Program-made: the position numbers and the translations under genes
Assembly: GCF_006175995.1 (NCBI RefSeq)
Contig: NZ_VDMB01000024.1
Span: 1 to 50,709, forward strand
Length of the DNA stretch: 50,709 bases
DNA from: Desulfobotulus mexicanus
GTDB taxonomy: Bacteria > Desulfobacterota > Desulfobacteria > Desulfobacterales > ASO4-4
Direction of reading: 5' to 3'
The notes under the pieces: generated by a model
Databases searched by the model: none
What the model was told of the DNA's origin: nothing
The model's input: the letters and a program-made list of their open reading frames with translations, nothing else
In this document: piece by piece, positions 18,763-27,580 of the stretch
Layout: every line of letters begins with the position of its first letter
How positions within the stretch are numbered: the first letter of the stretch is position 1

Positions 18763-19746
18763 TTAGAAATCAATTTTTTCATCCAGCTGTCGTATGCGGA
18801 TTTTCAGGAAAAGATCTCCGATTGAACCATCATCCATCCGCCTTCCCAACCCCTTCAACCTCAGCTTTTGCCCTTCACGGCTCTGGGGCGGGACGGTAAT
18901 CTTATAAAGGCGGGAATAAAAACCCCATGGGATGTTCACCCGCTTGGTGCATCCTGCAAGGGCTTCCGGTGGAGAAAGTATCAGGGTACCGTAAAAATGG
19001 GGAGCATCCTGAGGGGCTATCACACGGATAGTCTGGAGTCCCGGAGTTTTCCTTCTACGCATAGCCTTGCGTACCTTTGCCGCAAAATGACCTTCCGGAA
19101 GCCGCACGAGAAAACGCAGCAGAAGAGCACCCATGACAAAGCCACCAATATGAGCCCACCAGGCCACCCCTCCTCCTCCACCCATGGCATTAAGTACCTG
19201 AAACATAAACCAGATACCCATATAGATGAAAGCCGGTATTTCAATGAAAAGTGGGAAAATAAAAATAGGGATGAGGGTCAGGATACGGGATGCCGGATAC
19301 AGAAGAAAGTAAGCACCCATGACACCGGCAATGGCACCACTGGCTCCCACAACGGGAATGGTTGAACTGGGATAAACCATGGAATGGGCCAGTCCCGATA
19401 CCAGTCCGCAAACAAGATAAAACCCGAGGTAACGAAGGGGGCCAAGGCGGTCTTCAACGTTATCCCCAAAAATCCAGAGGGTCCACATATTGAAAATAAT
19501 ATGGAGCCAGCCGCCATGGAGAAACATAAAGGAAAAAAAAGTGAAAACCTTCTGAAACAAACCCGTATAGGCAGAAAGGGCTGGGTCCGTGTAACGGGCG
19601 GGAACCAGCCCCCACTCCCACAGAAAACGGGCCATCTCCGGCCCCTGCCCCAGTTGTATAAAAAACACCAGGGCATTGATAAGGATAAGCAGAAGAGTCA
19701 CCACCGGCCGGTTACGGGATGGCTGGGTGTCTCGGATGGGAATCAT
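18763..19746 (-). CDS. Rhomboid intramembrane protease fused to a DnaJ C-terminal-like domain
   Basis: A 327-residue protein. Residues 13-215 are a six-helix rhomboid domain with HGGWLHIIFNMW after the L1 loop, catalytic Ser136 in VVGASGAIAG and catalytic His199 in WWAHIGGF. Residues about 240-327 are soluble and resemble a client-binding domain of DnaJ: GTLILSPPEALAG-x-TKRV, then YKITVPPQSREGQKLRLKGL and GDLFLKIRI, which follow the DnaJ pattern 'kv-x-IP-x-G-x-x-G-x-x-LRLKG-x-G ... GDL'. The ATG at 19746 with GGGAGA just before is chosen over a start at 19800, which would run into nadC. Rhomboids cut membrane proteins; the tail might bind unfolded clients. It lies 13 bp after nadC. Confidence 0.85.
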   Translation of the reverse strand: MIPIRDTQPSRNRPVVTLLLILINALVFFIQLGQGPEMARFLWEWGLVPARYTDPALSAYTGLFQKVFTFFSFMFLHGGWLHIIFNMWTLWIFGDNVEDRLGPLRYLGFYLVCGLVSGLAHSMVYPSSTIPVVGASGAIAGVMGAYFLLYPASRILTLIPIFIFPLFIEIPAFIYMGIWFMFQVLNAMGGGGGVAWWAHIGGFVMGALLLRFLVRLPEGHFAAKVRKAMRRRKTPGLQTIRVIAPQDAPHFYGTLILSPPEALAGCTKRVNIPWGFYSRLYKITVPPQSREGQKLRLKGLGRRMDDGSIGDLFLKIRIRQLDEKIDF

Positions 19747-19759
19747 TTCATCTCCCTGA

Positions 19760-20620
19760 TCAGGTGGCCCATTCCGGACGAAGCTTTCCCGGGGGGGCAA
19801 TTCGCATGCTCAGATCCACGGCCCTTGCCTGATGGGTCAGAGCACCTGCTGAAATGATATGAACACCCGCAAGACTCAAAACCTTTATTTTTTCCTGTGT
19901 CACCATACCGGAAACCTCCACAAGACTGCGTCCGCCAATACGTCGGACAGCTTCTCTGATCATATCGGCATCCATATTATCCAGAAGAATGACATCCGCA
20001 CCAGCATCCGCAGCCTGATCCGCTTCCTCAAGGGTTTCCGCCTCCACCTCAATTTTCACCAGATGGGAAACCCGCCTGCGCACGGCTTCCACGGCCGAGG
20101 CCACACCTCCGGCTGCGGCGATGTGATTATCTTTAATGAGAACGCCATCATAAAGTCCCATACGGTGATTGGCAGCCCCTCCCACACGTACGGCATATTT
20201 TTCCAGAACCCGCCAGCCCGGTGTGGTCTTCCTTGTGTCCACAAGGGTAATGTCACTGCCTTCCATACCCCGACCAAAGGCCCGAACATGGGTGGCAATT
20301 CCACAAAGACGCTGCATAAAATTCAGGGCCGTCCGCTCGCCTGTAAGCAAGGCACGCATGCGCCCCTGAAGGTGCAGGATGCGGGTATTAAGGGCAAGAG
20401 CCTCTCCCTCCTTCACCAGAGGAGAAAAAACCACATCTTTATCAAGCTTTTCAAAAACCCGACGGGCCACGGAAAAACCAGCCGGAACTATGCCCTCTTC
20501 CCGGGTGATAACAATACCTTCGCCCATGGCATCTTCGGGAACAATGGCCTCGGTGGTAATATCTCCCGTACCTATATCCTCTTCCAGAGCCAGATCAATG
20601 AGGCGTTCCACAGCAAACAT
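19760..20620 (-). CDS. nadC: Nicotinate-nucleotide pyrophosphorylase (carboxylating)
   Basis: Quinolinate phosphoribosyltransferase of NAD synthesis: quinolinate plus PRPP to nicotinate mononucleotide, CO2 and pyrophosphate. The 286-residue product is of normal length and shows LALEEDIGTGDIT at the start, GERTALNFMQRLCGIAT, DTRKTTPGWR with the catalytic basic residues, GGAANHRMGLYDGVLIKDNH, EVEAETLEE and VEVSGM. AAGGGG precedes the ATG. The rhomboid gene follows 13 bp downstream, probably in the same transcript. nadA and nadB are not in the window. Confidence 0.95.
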   Translation of the reverse strand: MFAVERLIDLALEEDIGTGDITTEAIVPEDAMGEGIVITREEGIVPAGFSVARRVFEKLDKDVVFSPLVKEGEALALNTRILHLQGRMRALLTGERTALNFMQRLCGIATHVRAFGRGMEGSDITLVDTRKTTPGWRVLEKYAVRVGGAANHRMGLYDGVLIKDNHIAAAGGVASAVEAVRRRVSHLVKIEVEAETLEEADQAADAGADVILLDNMDADMIREAVRRIGGRSLVEVSGMVTQEKIKVLSLAGVHIISAGALTHQARAVDLSMRIAPPGKLRPEWAT

Positions 20621-20651
20621 AAGGATTTTTCCCCTTCATGGGATAAAGTTC

Positions 20652-20884
20652 GTAACTGCTCAGCACAATTTTCCTTTGACAAATCGAATACCTTCAATCA
20701 GGTGCATAGACAACCGAGCCATTTGTTCATGACGCAATCTTATTCTTAGAGCTTCTTGCCCTGCAAAACTCTGATCCGAAACGATTGCAATGTCACTCAC
20801 AAACAGCACGATTGTCTTTTACCGGAACCAATGCTTTGAAATTAAATGAACAATTTTTCAAAATAAAATGTGCTGAATAATTAC
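20652..20884. mobile_element. MITE with IS66-type ends, copy 1
   Basis: A 233-bp non-coding element starting gtaactgctcagcaca and ending tgtgctgaataattac, so its termini are inverted repeats (12 of 16 matching). It is flanked by a perfect 8-bp direct repeat, taaagttc, at 20644-20651 and 20885-20892. GTAA termini and 8-bp target duplications are the marks of the IS66 family; with no transposase inside, this is a passenger (MITE). The right-hand duplication reaches the valS stop codon, so the element landed directly behind that gene. Two internal blocks, 34 and 29 bp, are identical to copy 2 at 39679 and can pair with each other (tgac-gcaatc with gattgc-aat-gtca, and agag with ctct), giving a long imperfect hairpin with a short loop. 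Confidence 0.85.
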
Positions 20885-20891
20885 TAAAGTT

Positions 20892-23555
20892 CTACACCAT
20901 GGCAGCCATACGATCCCGGTTGGCAACAAGCTGTATACGTTTTTCCGAAAGCTCCCCATGCTGCTCTTTCACCTTTTTCACAACCACCTCAGGCGCCTTG
21001 TCAACAAAACCTGGATTATCAAGCTTGGCAGATATGCCATTCAGCTCCTTGTCCACCTTGGCAATGCTTTTGTCCAGACGTTCCACTTCTTTGGAAAAAT
21101 CAAGAATACCTTCCAGGAGAACATAGAGGGGGGAACCGGAAACAATACTGGTGGCAGAGACTCTGGGACGTTCCCCCACACTGGCTGCTTCAAGGGTGCT
21201 GAGGCGTGCCAGAAGCTTCATCAGGTCTCCATGGTTGTTAATCATTTCTTTCTGGAAGGGATTATCCGTATGGAAAACCGCATCCAGAGCCTGGGCCGGA
21301 GGAAGATTCATCTCGCCTCTTATATTACGGACCCCCGTCACAAGCTCCATGAGAAACTCCATGGCCACTTCCGCTTCAGGAGAATAGGCCAGACGCTGCT
21401 GATCCCAGTTTGTTGTGGGATAAACAGCCTTCATGATGGAACCTCTCTCTCCGGGGAGCTTTGACCAGATTTCCTCCGTAACAAAGGGAATGATGGGGTG
21501 AAGAAGAATCAGAGTATCACTGATCACCCGGTAGAGCACGCCCTTGGTGGCTTCCATGGCCGCTTCTCCGGACTTACCGAAAAGAACGGGTTTTATGGCC
21601 TCAAGGTACCAGTCACAGAATTCATTCCACACAAAACGATAGAGAATGGAAGCAGCATCGTTGAAACGGTAAGTTTCCAGAGCCTGCTGCACCTGGGCTG
21701 CCACCGTATTCAGGCGGGAGAGAATCCACTGATCCGGCAGGGACAGGGCTTTTTCATCAAAACTTTCATAGGCCCGGTCCAGATGCATGAGGGAAAATCG
21801 GGCCGCATTCCAGAGCTTATTGATAAAATGGCGGTAACCTTCCACCCTTTCTTCGGCAAGCTTGATATCCCTGCCCATGGCGGCAAAACTCGTCAGGGTA
21901 AAACGGAAGGCATCGGTGCCGTACTGATCAATCACTTCCAGGGGATCAATAACATTGCCAAGGGATTTGCTCATTTTCTTGCCCTCGGCATCCCGGACCA
22001 GTGCATGGATATAAACTTCCTTAAAGGGCACCTCATCCATGAAATGGGTACCCATCATCATCATACGGGCCACCCAGAAAAAGAGGATATCAAATCCTGT
22101 CACCAACACAGAGGTCGGATAAAAGGTTTTCAGAAGATCCGTATTTTCGGGCCATCCCATGGTGGAAAAGGGCCAGAGGGCAGAACTGAACCATGTATCC
22201 AGCACATCACTTTCCTGGATCAGGGAGCTGGAACCACAGTCCGTACAAAGCTCGGGGTCCGCCTCAAGAACCATGAGAGAACCGCAGTCTTTACAGGTCC
22301 ATGCCGGAATACGGTGACCCCACCAGATCTGACGTGAAATACACCAGTCCCGGATATTGTGCATCCATTCGTAATAGGTTTTGGTCCAGTTTTCGGGATA
22401 AATGCGGGTATGCCCCTCTTCCACCGCCTTTAGGGCTTTTTCCGCCAAAGGGGCCACCTTCACAAACCACTGCAGGGAAAGGTTGGGTTCCACCACGGTC
22501 TTACAGCGATAGCAATGCCCCACACTGTGGGTCAGCTCTTCTTTTTTAATCAGCAACCCCTGCTTTTCCAGCTCAGCCACAGCAGCATTCCGTGCCTCAA
22601 AACGATCCAGCCCTGCAAAGGCCCCGGCATGGGCATTCATCCGGCCATCATCATCAATGGCCTTAATCTGCTCCAGGCCATGCCTGATGCCCAGTTCAAA
22701 GTCATTGGGATCATGGGCTGGTGTTACCTTCAGACAACCCGTACCGAAATCCCTGTCCACATAGCTATCCCGGATGACAGGGATCTCCCTCTCCGTCAGG
22801 GGAAGTTTAACAAAAGCGCAGGAAAGGTCTGCATAGCGATCATCTTCGGGATGGAGAGCTACCGCCGTATCCCCGAAAAGGGTTTCCGGGCGGGTGGTGG
22901 CCACCACAAGGGAAGCGGAATCATCCGCCAGGGGATAGGCAATGTGATAGAGAAAAGAATCTTTCTCTTCATGCTCCACCTCCAGATCTGCCAGAGCCGT
23001 ATGGCAGCGGGGACACCAGTTTATCAGATACTGCCCTTTATAAATCAGGCCCTCTTCGTACAGCCGTACAAAAACCTTGCGAACAGCTTTTGAGAGTCCC
23101 TCATCCATGGTGAAGCGTTCACGATTCCAGTCACAGGAAGCGCCAAGGCGTTGCAGCTGATTGATGATGGCACCACCATACTCCTGACGCCATTCCCAGA
23201 CTCTGTCGATGAAAGCATCCCTGCCCAGATCATCCCGGGATTTCCCTTCAAGGGCCAGCTGCTTTTCCACCACATTCTGGGTGGCAATACCCGCATGGTC
23301 CGTTCCCGGCATCCACAATACATTTTTTCCGCAAAGCCTGTGGTAACGGCAGAGAATATCCTGCAGGGTATTGTTCAGTGCATGGCCCATGTGCAGCTTA
23401 CCCGTGACATTGGGCGGCGGAATCACGATGGAAAAAGCTTCTTTTTCCTCATCTTTATCCGCAGCGGCAAAGAGCTGATTTTCCAGCCAGTAGCGGTACC
23501 AGCGCGCTTCCACTTCCCGGGGTTCATACCCCTTGTCTAACAGAGCCTCACTCAT
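20892..23555 (-). CDS. valS: Valyl-tRNA synthetase
   Basis: Class I aminoacyl-tRNA synthetase charging tRNA-Val, 887 residues. The HIGH motif appears as HMGH in PPNVTGKLHMGHALNNT, the editing domain has TTRPETLFGDTAVA, and KMSKS is in GKKMSKSLGNVIDP. Cysteine pairs in TCKDCGSLMV and CTDCGSS suggest a zinc site in the catalytic insertion. The C-terminal 60 residues form the tRNA-binding coiled coil (SKEVERLDKSIAKVDKEL). The ATG at 23555 with GGGAG in front is preferred to the in-frame GTG two codons earlier. The stop codon abuts MITE copy 1. Confidence 0.97.
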   Translation of the reverse strand: MSEALLDKGYEPREVEARWYRYWLENQLFAAADKDEEKEAFSIVIPPPNVTGKLHMGHALNNTLQDILCRYHRLCGKNVLWMPGTDHAGIATQNVVEKQLALEGKSRDDLGRDAFIDRVWEWRQEYGGAIINQLQRLGASCDWNRERFTMDEGLSKAVRKVFVRLYEEGLIYKGQYLINWCPRCHTALADLEVEHEEKDSFLYHIAYPLADDSASLVVATTRPETLFGDTAVALHPEDDRYADLSCAFVKLPLTEREIPVIRDSYVDRDFGTGCLKVTPAHDPNDFELGIRHGLEQIKAIDDDGRMNAHAGAFAGLDRFEARNAAVAELEKQGLLIKKEELTHSVGHCYRCKTVVEPNLSLQWFVKVAPLAEKALKAVEEGHTRIYPENWTKTYYEWMHNIRDWCISRQIWWGHRIPAWTCKDCGSLMVLEADPELCTDCGSSSLIQESDVLDTWFSSALWPFSTMGWPENTDLLKTFYPTSVLVTGFDILFFWVARMMMMGTHFMDEVPFKEVYIHALVRDAEGKKMSKSLGNVIDPLEVIDQYGTDAFRFTLTSFAAMGRDIKLAEERVEGYRHFINKLWNAARFSLMHLDRAYESFDEKALSLPDQWILSRLNTVAAQVQQALETYRFNDAASILYRFVWNEFCDWYLEAIKPVLFGKSGEAAMEATKGVLYRVISDTLILLHPIIPFVTEEIWSKLPGERGSIMKAVYPTTNWDQQRLAYSPEAEVAMEFLMELVTGVRNIRGEMNLPPAQALDAVFHTDNPFQKEMINNHGDLMKLLARLSTLEAASVGERPRVSATSIVSGSPLYVLLEGILDFSKEVERLDKSIAKVDKELNGISAKLDNPGFVDKAPEVVVKKVKEQHGELSEKRIQLVANRDRMAAMV

Positions 23556-23645
23556 GTGCACTCCCTCATGCTTCTTATTATATCTTCACAAAAACCGGTT
23601 TTTAAAATCCGGTCGTATACACAAAAAAACAGGAATACGGACCAT

Positions 23646-23679
23646 AAAAAAAGGGATTATGGAATAATCCCCTTTTTTG
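23646..23679 (-). terminator. Rho-independent terminator after the acidic-protein gene
   Basis: gggattat (23653-23660) and ataatccc (23664-23671) pair perfectly around a GGA loop, with A-runs on the left and T-runs on the right so that it works on both strands. It sits between the end of the acidic-repeat gene and the start of valS, separating the two minus-strand units. Confidence 0.75.
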
Positions 23680-23711
23680 TGCAAGTTTTTGATCCGCTGA
23701 CTTCCCGAAAA

Positions 23712-25166
23712 TCAGGACGGATCTTTGTAAAGAGCATCCTTCAGAGCATGGATTTCTTTTTCCACAGCCCTTTCCACAACAGAAACCAGAGCCATATCCA
23801 GTTTTTCAGCAAATACCTTGCGAACCACCCTCTCAAGTATGGCTTCAAAATCCACATCCGCCAGCCTGTCCTCCAAGGCCTGCACAGAGCTGCCCTGCTC
23901 CATATCCTCTGAAAAATCATTGTTTTCCAAAGGCACAAAGCCTGTGTCCGGCATCAGGGATTCTGCTGCAAGATCCTGATTCGAACCTTTATCGAAATCA
24001 GAATCCAGGTCTTTCTCAGGCTCATCAGCAAAAGAAAATGCTGAGTCTGCCCCACCTTCATCAATGGTATCAGAAACAAAAAAGTACTTTCCGTCTGACG
24101 AAATGGCTGCCTTTTCTTCCAGATCGAAGAGTGCCTCATCTTCTCCTGAAAAAGCCTGTTCTTCCGAAAACTCTCCCTCGTCCGATTCTTCTACAGGCAC
24201 GTCCTCTTCCAGAAGAATACCAGCTGCTTCCAAATCAAGAACATCTTCCTCGGAAAAAACTCCTTCGTCCGATTCTTCTACAGGCACGTCCTCTTCCAGA
24301 AGAATACCGGCTGCTTCCAAATCAAGAACATCTTCCTCGGAAAAAACTCCTTCGTCCGATTCTTCTACAGGCACGTCCTCTTCCAGAAGAATACCGGCTG
24401 CTTCCAAATCAAGAACATCTTCCTCGAAAAAAACTCCTTCGTCCGATTCTTCTACAGGCACGTCCTCTTCCAGAAGAATACCGGCTGCTTCTAAATCAAG
24501 AACATCTTCATCTGCAAAGCCATTTTCTCCGGAATCAGAAATATGATCTTCTTCAAGAAGATCCCCTGCTACAGCCAGATCCAGCACATCATCAGCATCA
24601 CTGGCATTCCATGAATCTGCATCGGATACCGGTTTGCCATCCAATTCCAGAGAGAAATCATCTCCTTCAAGAAAAGCACCCACATCACCGAGATCTATAG
24701 CCTCTTCCCGAAACATCAACTCTGTTTCCGAAGGAACATGAACCTCACCTTCCGGCGCAGCAACAGATACCTGTGAAAAATCAGGAACATCTGCCGCATC
24801 AAGATCCTGCTCCTCTACCCAGTCATCCGGATCCAGAAGAAGATCCTCTTCGGGTTGGGGATCAATGTCTTTTTTTACAGGCAGGTCCGGGATTTTATTG
24901 CCACCGGATTTTGGAGAAGAACCAACCAGGATATCTTCAAGATCAATGAAATCTTCATCTTCCACTGAGCTTTCAGAAGGATGCGGAACAACACGAAAAG
25001 GCTCCCCTGAATTATCCTCAGATGCAACTTCCAATACCGGAACGGAAACAGAACCTTTTCCATCTCCTTCTGCCTGAAGGGTCATGGCAAGATCTGAAAG
25101 ATCCAGATCATCCGTTAATCCATCATCACGAGACGGCGCTATGCTCCGTTCAGTCGTATCTTTCAT
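23712..25166 (-). CDS. Acidic protein with tandem 29-residue repeats
   Basis: A very acidic 484-residue protein of unknown function, without signal peptide or membrane segment. Residues about 219-333 hold four near-identical 29-residue repeats built on EEDVLDLEAAGILLEEDVPV and ESDEG; at least one older, diverged unit precedes them (DDVLDLAVAGDLLEEDHISD). The C-terminal 55 residues (ALEDRLADVDFEAILERVV and onward) are predicted to be an amphipathic helix and are the only part that looks like a fixed structural module. The layout of a disordered acidic body and a helical tail suggests a scaffold or docking protein. ATG 25166 with GGAGAATAT is chosen over an upstream start at 25253 that lacks a ribosome site. 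Confidence 0.75.
   Translation of the reverse strand: MKDTTERSIAPSRDDGLTDDLDLSDLAMTLQAEGDGKGSVSVPVLEVASEDNSGEPFRVVPHPSESSVEDEDFIDLEDILVGSSPKSGGNKIPDLPVKKDIDPQPEEDLLLDPDDWVEEQDLDAADVPDFSQVSVAAPEGEVHVPSETELMFREEAIDLGDVGAFLEGDDFSLELDGKPVSDADSWNASDADDVLDLAVAGDLLEEDHISDSGENGFADEDVLDLEAAGILLEEDVPVEESDEGVFFEEDVLDLEAAGILLEEDVPVEESDEGVFSEEDVLDLEAAGILLEEDVPVEESDEGVFSEEDVLDLEAAGILLEEDVPVEESDEGEFSEEQAFSGEDEALFDLEEKAAISSDGKYFFVSDTIDEGGADSAFSFADEPEKDLDSDFDKGSNQDLAAESLMPDTGFVPLENNDFSEDMEQGSSVQALEDRLADVDFEAILERVVRKVFAEKLDMALVSVVERAVEKEIHALKDALYKDPS
24166..24512. repeat. Four tandem 87-bp repeats inside the acidic-protein gene
   Basis: The motif tccgattcttctacaggcac recurs at 24181, 24268, 24355 and 24442, exactly 87 bp apart, and the units between are almost base-identical (differences such as accagctg against accggctg). 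87 bp equals 29 codons, so copy-number change keeps the frame. Near identity at synonymous sites suggests recent duplication or gene conversion. Confidence 0.95.
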
Positions 25167-25632
25167 ATATTCTCCGATTACATGACTGGACAGCCTGGTG
25201 TTGTGGACACCGCAACAGGTAGGAAATGATGGCGACATCCGAAGATTAGACAAAGTAAAGCAAACATTAACTTTTTATTTCTGCTTTCTGGTACATTCCT
25301 TAACTCTAAAGAACCTGAAAAACTTTTTTACCAAAACTCCAAAGCTTGTAGCATATACTTTATAAAGCCTCCCGCATACAATATCTTACCAATTCATGCA
25401 GAAAGTTCTGCGGATAATAAGTCTAAATATTTCATACCAGAAAAAATCTGTCAAGAAAACGGAGCTGTCCTTTTCTTTTAAAAACACTTATTTTTTATAT
25501 GAGGTTCAGAAATAACATTTTTTTCAATCAGGACAGTATCATTGTATCCAATGAGATATAAGTATAAATTGTATTTCTTCGCATTGAGAAGGACTTCAAC
25601 CAAATTAAACTTAAGCCAAAACAAGGATCACC
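25167..25632. other. Divergent gene-free region
   Basis: About 465 bp between the acidic-protein gene (left, minus) and rsmE (right, plus). It must hold both promoters. It is AT-rich with several TATA-like boxes (for example near 25360), but I could not choose a promoter pair with confidence. No open frame here has a ribosome site or recognisable product. Confidence 0.5.
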
Positions 25633-26397
25633 ATGCGACGCATTCCTTTTCAGCTTCCTGCATCCCCACCGGAACATGTTTGTATCACAGGCCAGGATGC
25701 CAACCATATTCGAAAAGTTCTCCGCATGCAACAGGGAGACCCTCTGTGTCTCTTTGACGGCAAGGGCAATGAATATGAAGCCCTGATTCACAGAATGGAT
25801 ACGGAGGGCGTCCAGCTCACATTGACGGGTATCCAGCGCAGCATTCCAGCCCCCCCTGTACATCTGGATATCGCCATCGCCCTTCTCAAGGAAAAAAAAA
25901 TCGATGAGCTTATCCGCCCCCTCACGGAACTGGGAGCAGGAACCATAAGAATCTTTTGTGCCGCACGCAGTGTTCCAGTTCTTAAAAAAGACAAGGCTGA
26001 AGCAAGGATGGAAAGATGGCAGAAACTGGCCACTGAATCCCTCAAGCAATGCTGCGGCAGCCACATGCCTGAAATCCTTTTTCATAAAGACAGCTCTCCC
26101 CTTATGCTTGACCCTGCACCAGAAGAAAAACGGATTCTTTTCTGGGAAAGCACGGACAGCAGTCATTGGTCTGAAGAAAAAAAGGCTATGCCCCTGCGTA
26201 TCCGTGCAGTTTTTGGTCCTGAGGGAGGATTTGATCCGAAAGAAATTCAGGGTTTTTTCAGAGCCGGGTACAAACCTCTGGGGCTTGGTCCCCGCATTCT
26301 AAGGGCACCAACCGCAGTTCTGGCAGGAACGTCCCTTCTTCAATATCTCTATGGAGATCTTTCCCTTCCTCCCTTTCCCGGACTATGGAAAGAATAA
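25633..26397 (+). CDS. rsmE: 16S rRNA (uracil-1498-N3)-methyltransferase
   Basis: SPOUT-class methyltransferase that methylates N3 of U1498 in 16S rRNA, using S-adenosylmethionine. The 254-residue product has the N-terminal PUA-like domain (HVCITGQDANHIRKVLRM, FDGKGNEYEA), KEKKIDELIRPLTELG, CCGSHMPEI, and the knot motifs VFGPEGGFDPKE and LGPRILRAPTAVL. The last motif usually reads LRTETA; LRAPTA is a modest deviation. AAGGATCACC precedes the ATG. The tRNA-Phe gene follows about 200 bp downstream with its own promoter. Confidence 0.95.
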   Translation: MRRIPFQLPASPPEHVCITGQDANHIRKVLRMQQGDPLCLFDGKGNEYEALIHRMDTEGVQLTLTGIQRSIPAPPVHLDIAIALLKEKKIDELIRPLTELGAGTIRIFCAARSVPVLKKDKAEARMERWQKLATESLKQCCGSHMPEILFHKDSSPLMLDPAPEEKRILFWESTDSSHWSEEKKAMPLRIRAVFGPEGGFDPKEIQGFFRAGYKPLGLGPRILRAPTAVLAGTSLLQYLYGDLSLPPFPGLWKE

Positions 26398-26560
26398 GCC
26401 CGGCTGAAGTTATATACATAAAAAAGAGCCCACAACCATACTGTAGCCATAAGAAGCTTTTTAGGGCATAAGATTAAAGACTTACCCATTAAAACGAGAC
26501 AAAAATACTGTTCCCTGAAGGATAAAAAGCATTTTTTTTTAACGATGGAATAAAAACATC

Positions 26561-26589
26561 TTGACTCTTTGCCCCATTTTCCTTACAAC
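26561..26589 (+). promoter_or_regulatory. Promoter of tRNA-Phe
   Basis: TTGACT (26561-26566) and TACAAC (26584-26589) are spaced by 17 bp, and the predicted start is about 8 nt before the mature tRNA. No other gene could use it. Confidence 0.6.
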
Positions 26590-26604
26590 GGCTTCGTCTT
26601 GAGC

Positions 26605-26680
<76 letters not shown>

Positions 26681-26691
26681 TAAAAAAGAAT

Positions 26692-26724
26692 AAGCACCGG
26701 ATTTCATGATCCGGTGCTTTTTTT
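26692..26724 (+). terminator. Terminator of tRNA-Phe
   Basis: aagcaccggat (26692-26702) and atccggtgctt (26709-26719) form a perfect 11-bp stem with a six-base loop, followed by a T-run to 26724, 11 nt after the tRNA. Confidence 0.9.
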
Positions 26725-26800
26725 ATTTGCACTTTTTACAATTTAAAAAACGGCTGCCCATATCCATATTGGAATCAGACAACCGCAAGGAGTGCACCAG

Positions 26801-27580
26801 CTACAGACAACGGGACAAAAAAGAAGAAATTCTTTCATTCTCCTGGCAGGTACCAAAAAAATCTCCCGGCCTGCCACTGTCCACAAAAACACCAGCCTCC
26901 ATAAAAATAACCCGATCAGCAATTTCCCTTGCAAAGCCCATCTGATGGGTGACAATAATCATGGTCATCCCATCCTTTGCCAGGGCACGGATGGTGTCAA
27001 AGACCTCACCCACCAGCTCAGGATCCAGGGCTGATGTGGGTTCATCAAAGAGCATCATCTTGGGCTGCATTGCCAGAGCCCTGGCAATGGCCACACGCTG
27101 CTTCTGACCACCTGAAAGCGTTGCGGGAAACACTTCCTTCTTATCCGAAAGACCAACCTTTTCAAGCATCATACAGGCAAGCCTTCTGGCCTCTTCCTTG
27201 TCCATTCCCTTTACGGTAACCGGTCCTTCCATGACATTTCCAAGAACCGTCATATGGGGGAAAAGGTAAAAATGCTGAAAAACCATACCGATCTCAGAGC
27301 GTAACCTGCAGATATTTCTGTGGCTGTCGGGAACCCTTTTCCCCTTACGCATGACATAGCCCACATCCCGACCCTCAAAGAGAATATGGCCTTCATCGAT
27401 CTGCTCCAGCATATTCACACTGCGCAGAAGGGTGGATTTTCCTGATCCCGAAGGCCCTATGATAACAACCTTTTCACCCGGCAAAACAGAAAGATCCACG
27501 CCATCCACGGCCTTAAGCTTTCCATATCTTTTAACAATTCCCTTAAGCTCCAGAACAGCTTCTTTTTCAACGCTTTTCAT
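26801..27580 (-). CDS. Polar amino-acid ABC transporter, ATP-binding protein (GlnQ type)
   Basis: A 259-residue ATPase of an amino-acid uptake system, acting on the cytoplasmic face of the inner membrane. Walker A is GPSGSGKST, the Q-loop is EIGMVFQHFYLFPHMTVLGN, the signature is TLSGGQKQR, Walker B is MMLFDEPTSALDPE and the switch His is in IIVTHQMGFA. 'ALAMQPK' and 'PTSALDPE' are typical of the HisP/GlnQ group. The start at 27580 (GGGAG upstream) is preferred to one 26 codons earlier. Its first 14 bp overlap the end of the permease gene, so the two are coupled. The substrate cannot be read from this subunit. Confidence 0.95.
   Translation of the reverse strand: MKSVEKEAVLELKGIVKRYGKLKAVDGVDLSVLPGEKVVIIGPSGSGKSTLLRSVNMLEQIDEGHILFEGRDVGYVMRKGKRVPDSHRNICRLRSEIGMVFQHFYLFPHMTVLGNVMEGPVTVKGMDKEEARRLACMMLEKVGLSDKKEVFPATLSGGQKQRVAIARALAMQPKMMLFDEPTSALDPELVGEVFDTIRALAKDGMTMIIVTHQMGFAREIADRVIFMEAGVFVDSGRPGDFFGTCQENERISSFLSRCL

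Noticed and set aside
24166-24512. Regularly spaced repeats suggesting a CRISPR array
   Set aside because: The units are contiguous 87-bp in-frame coding repeats without unique spacers.
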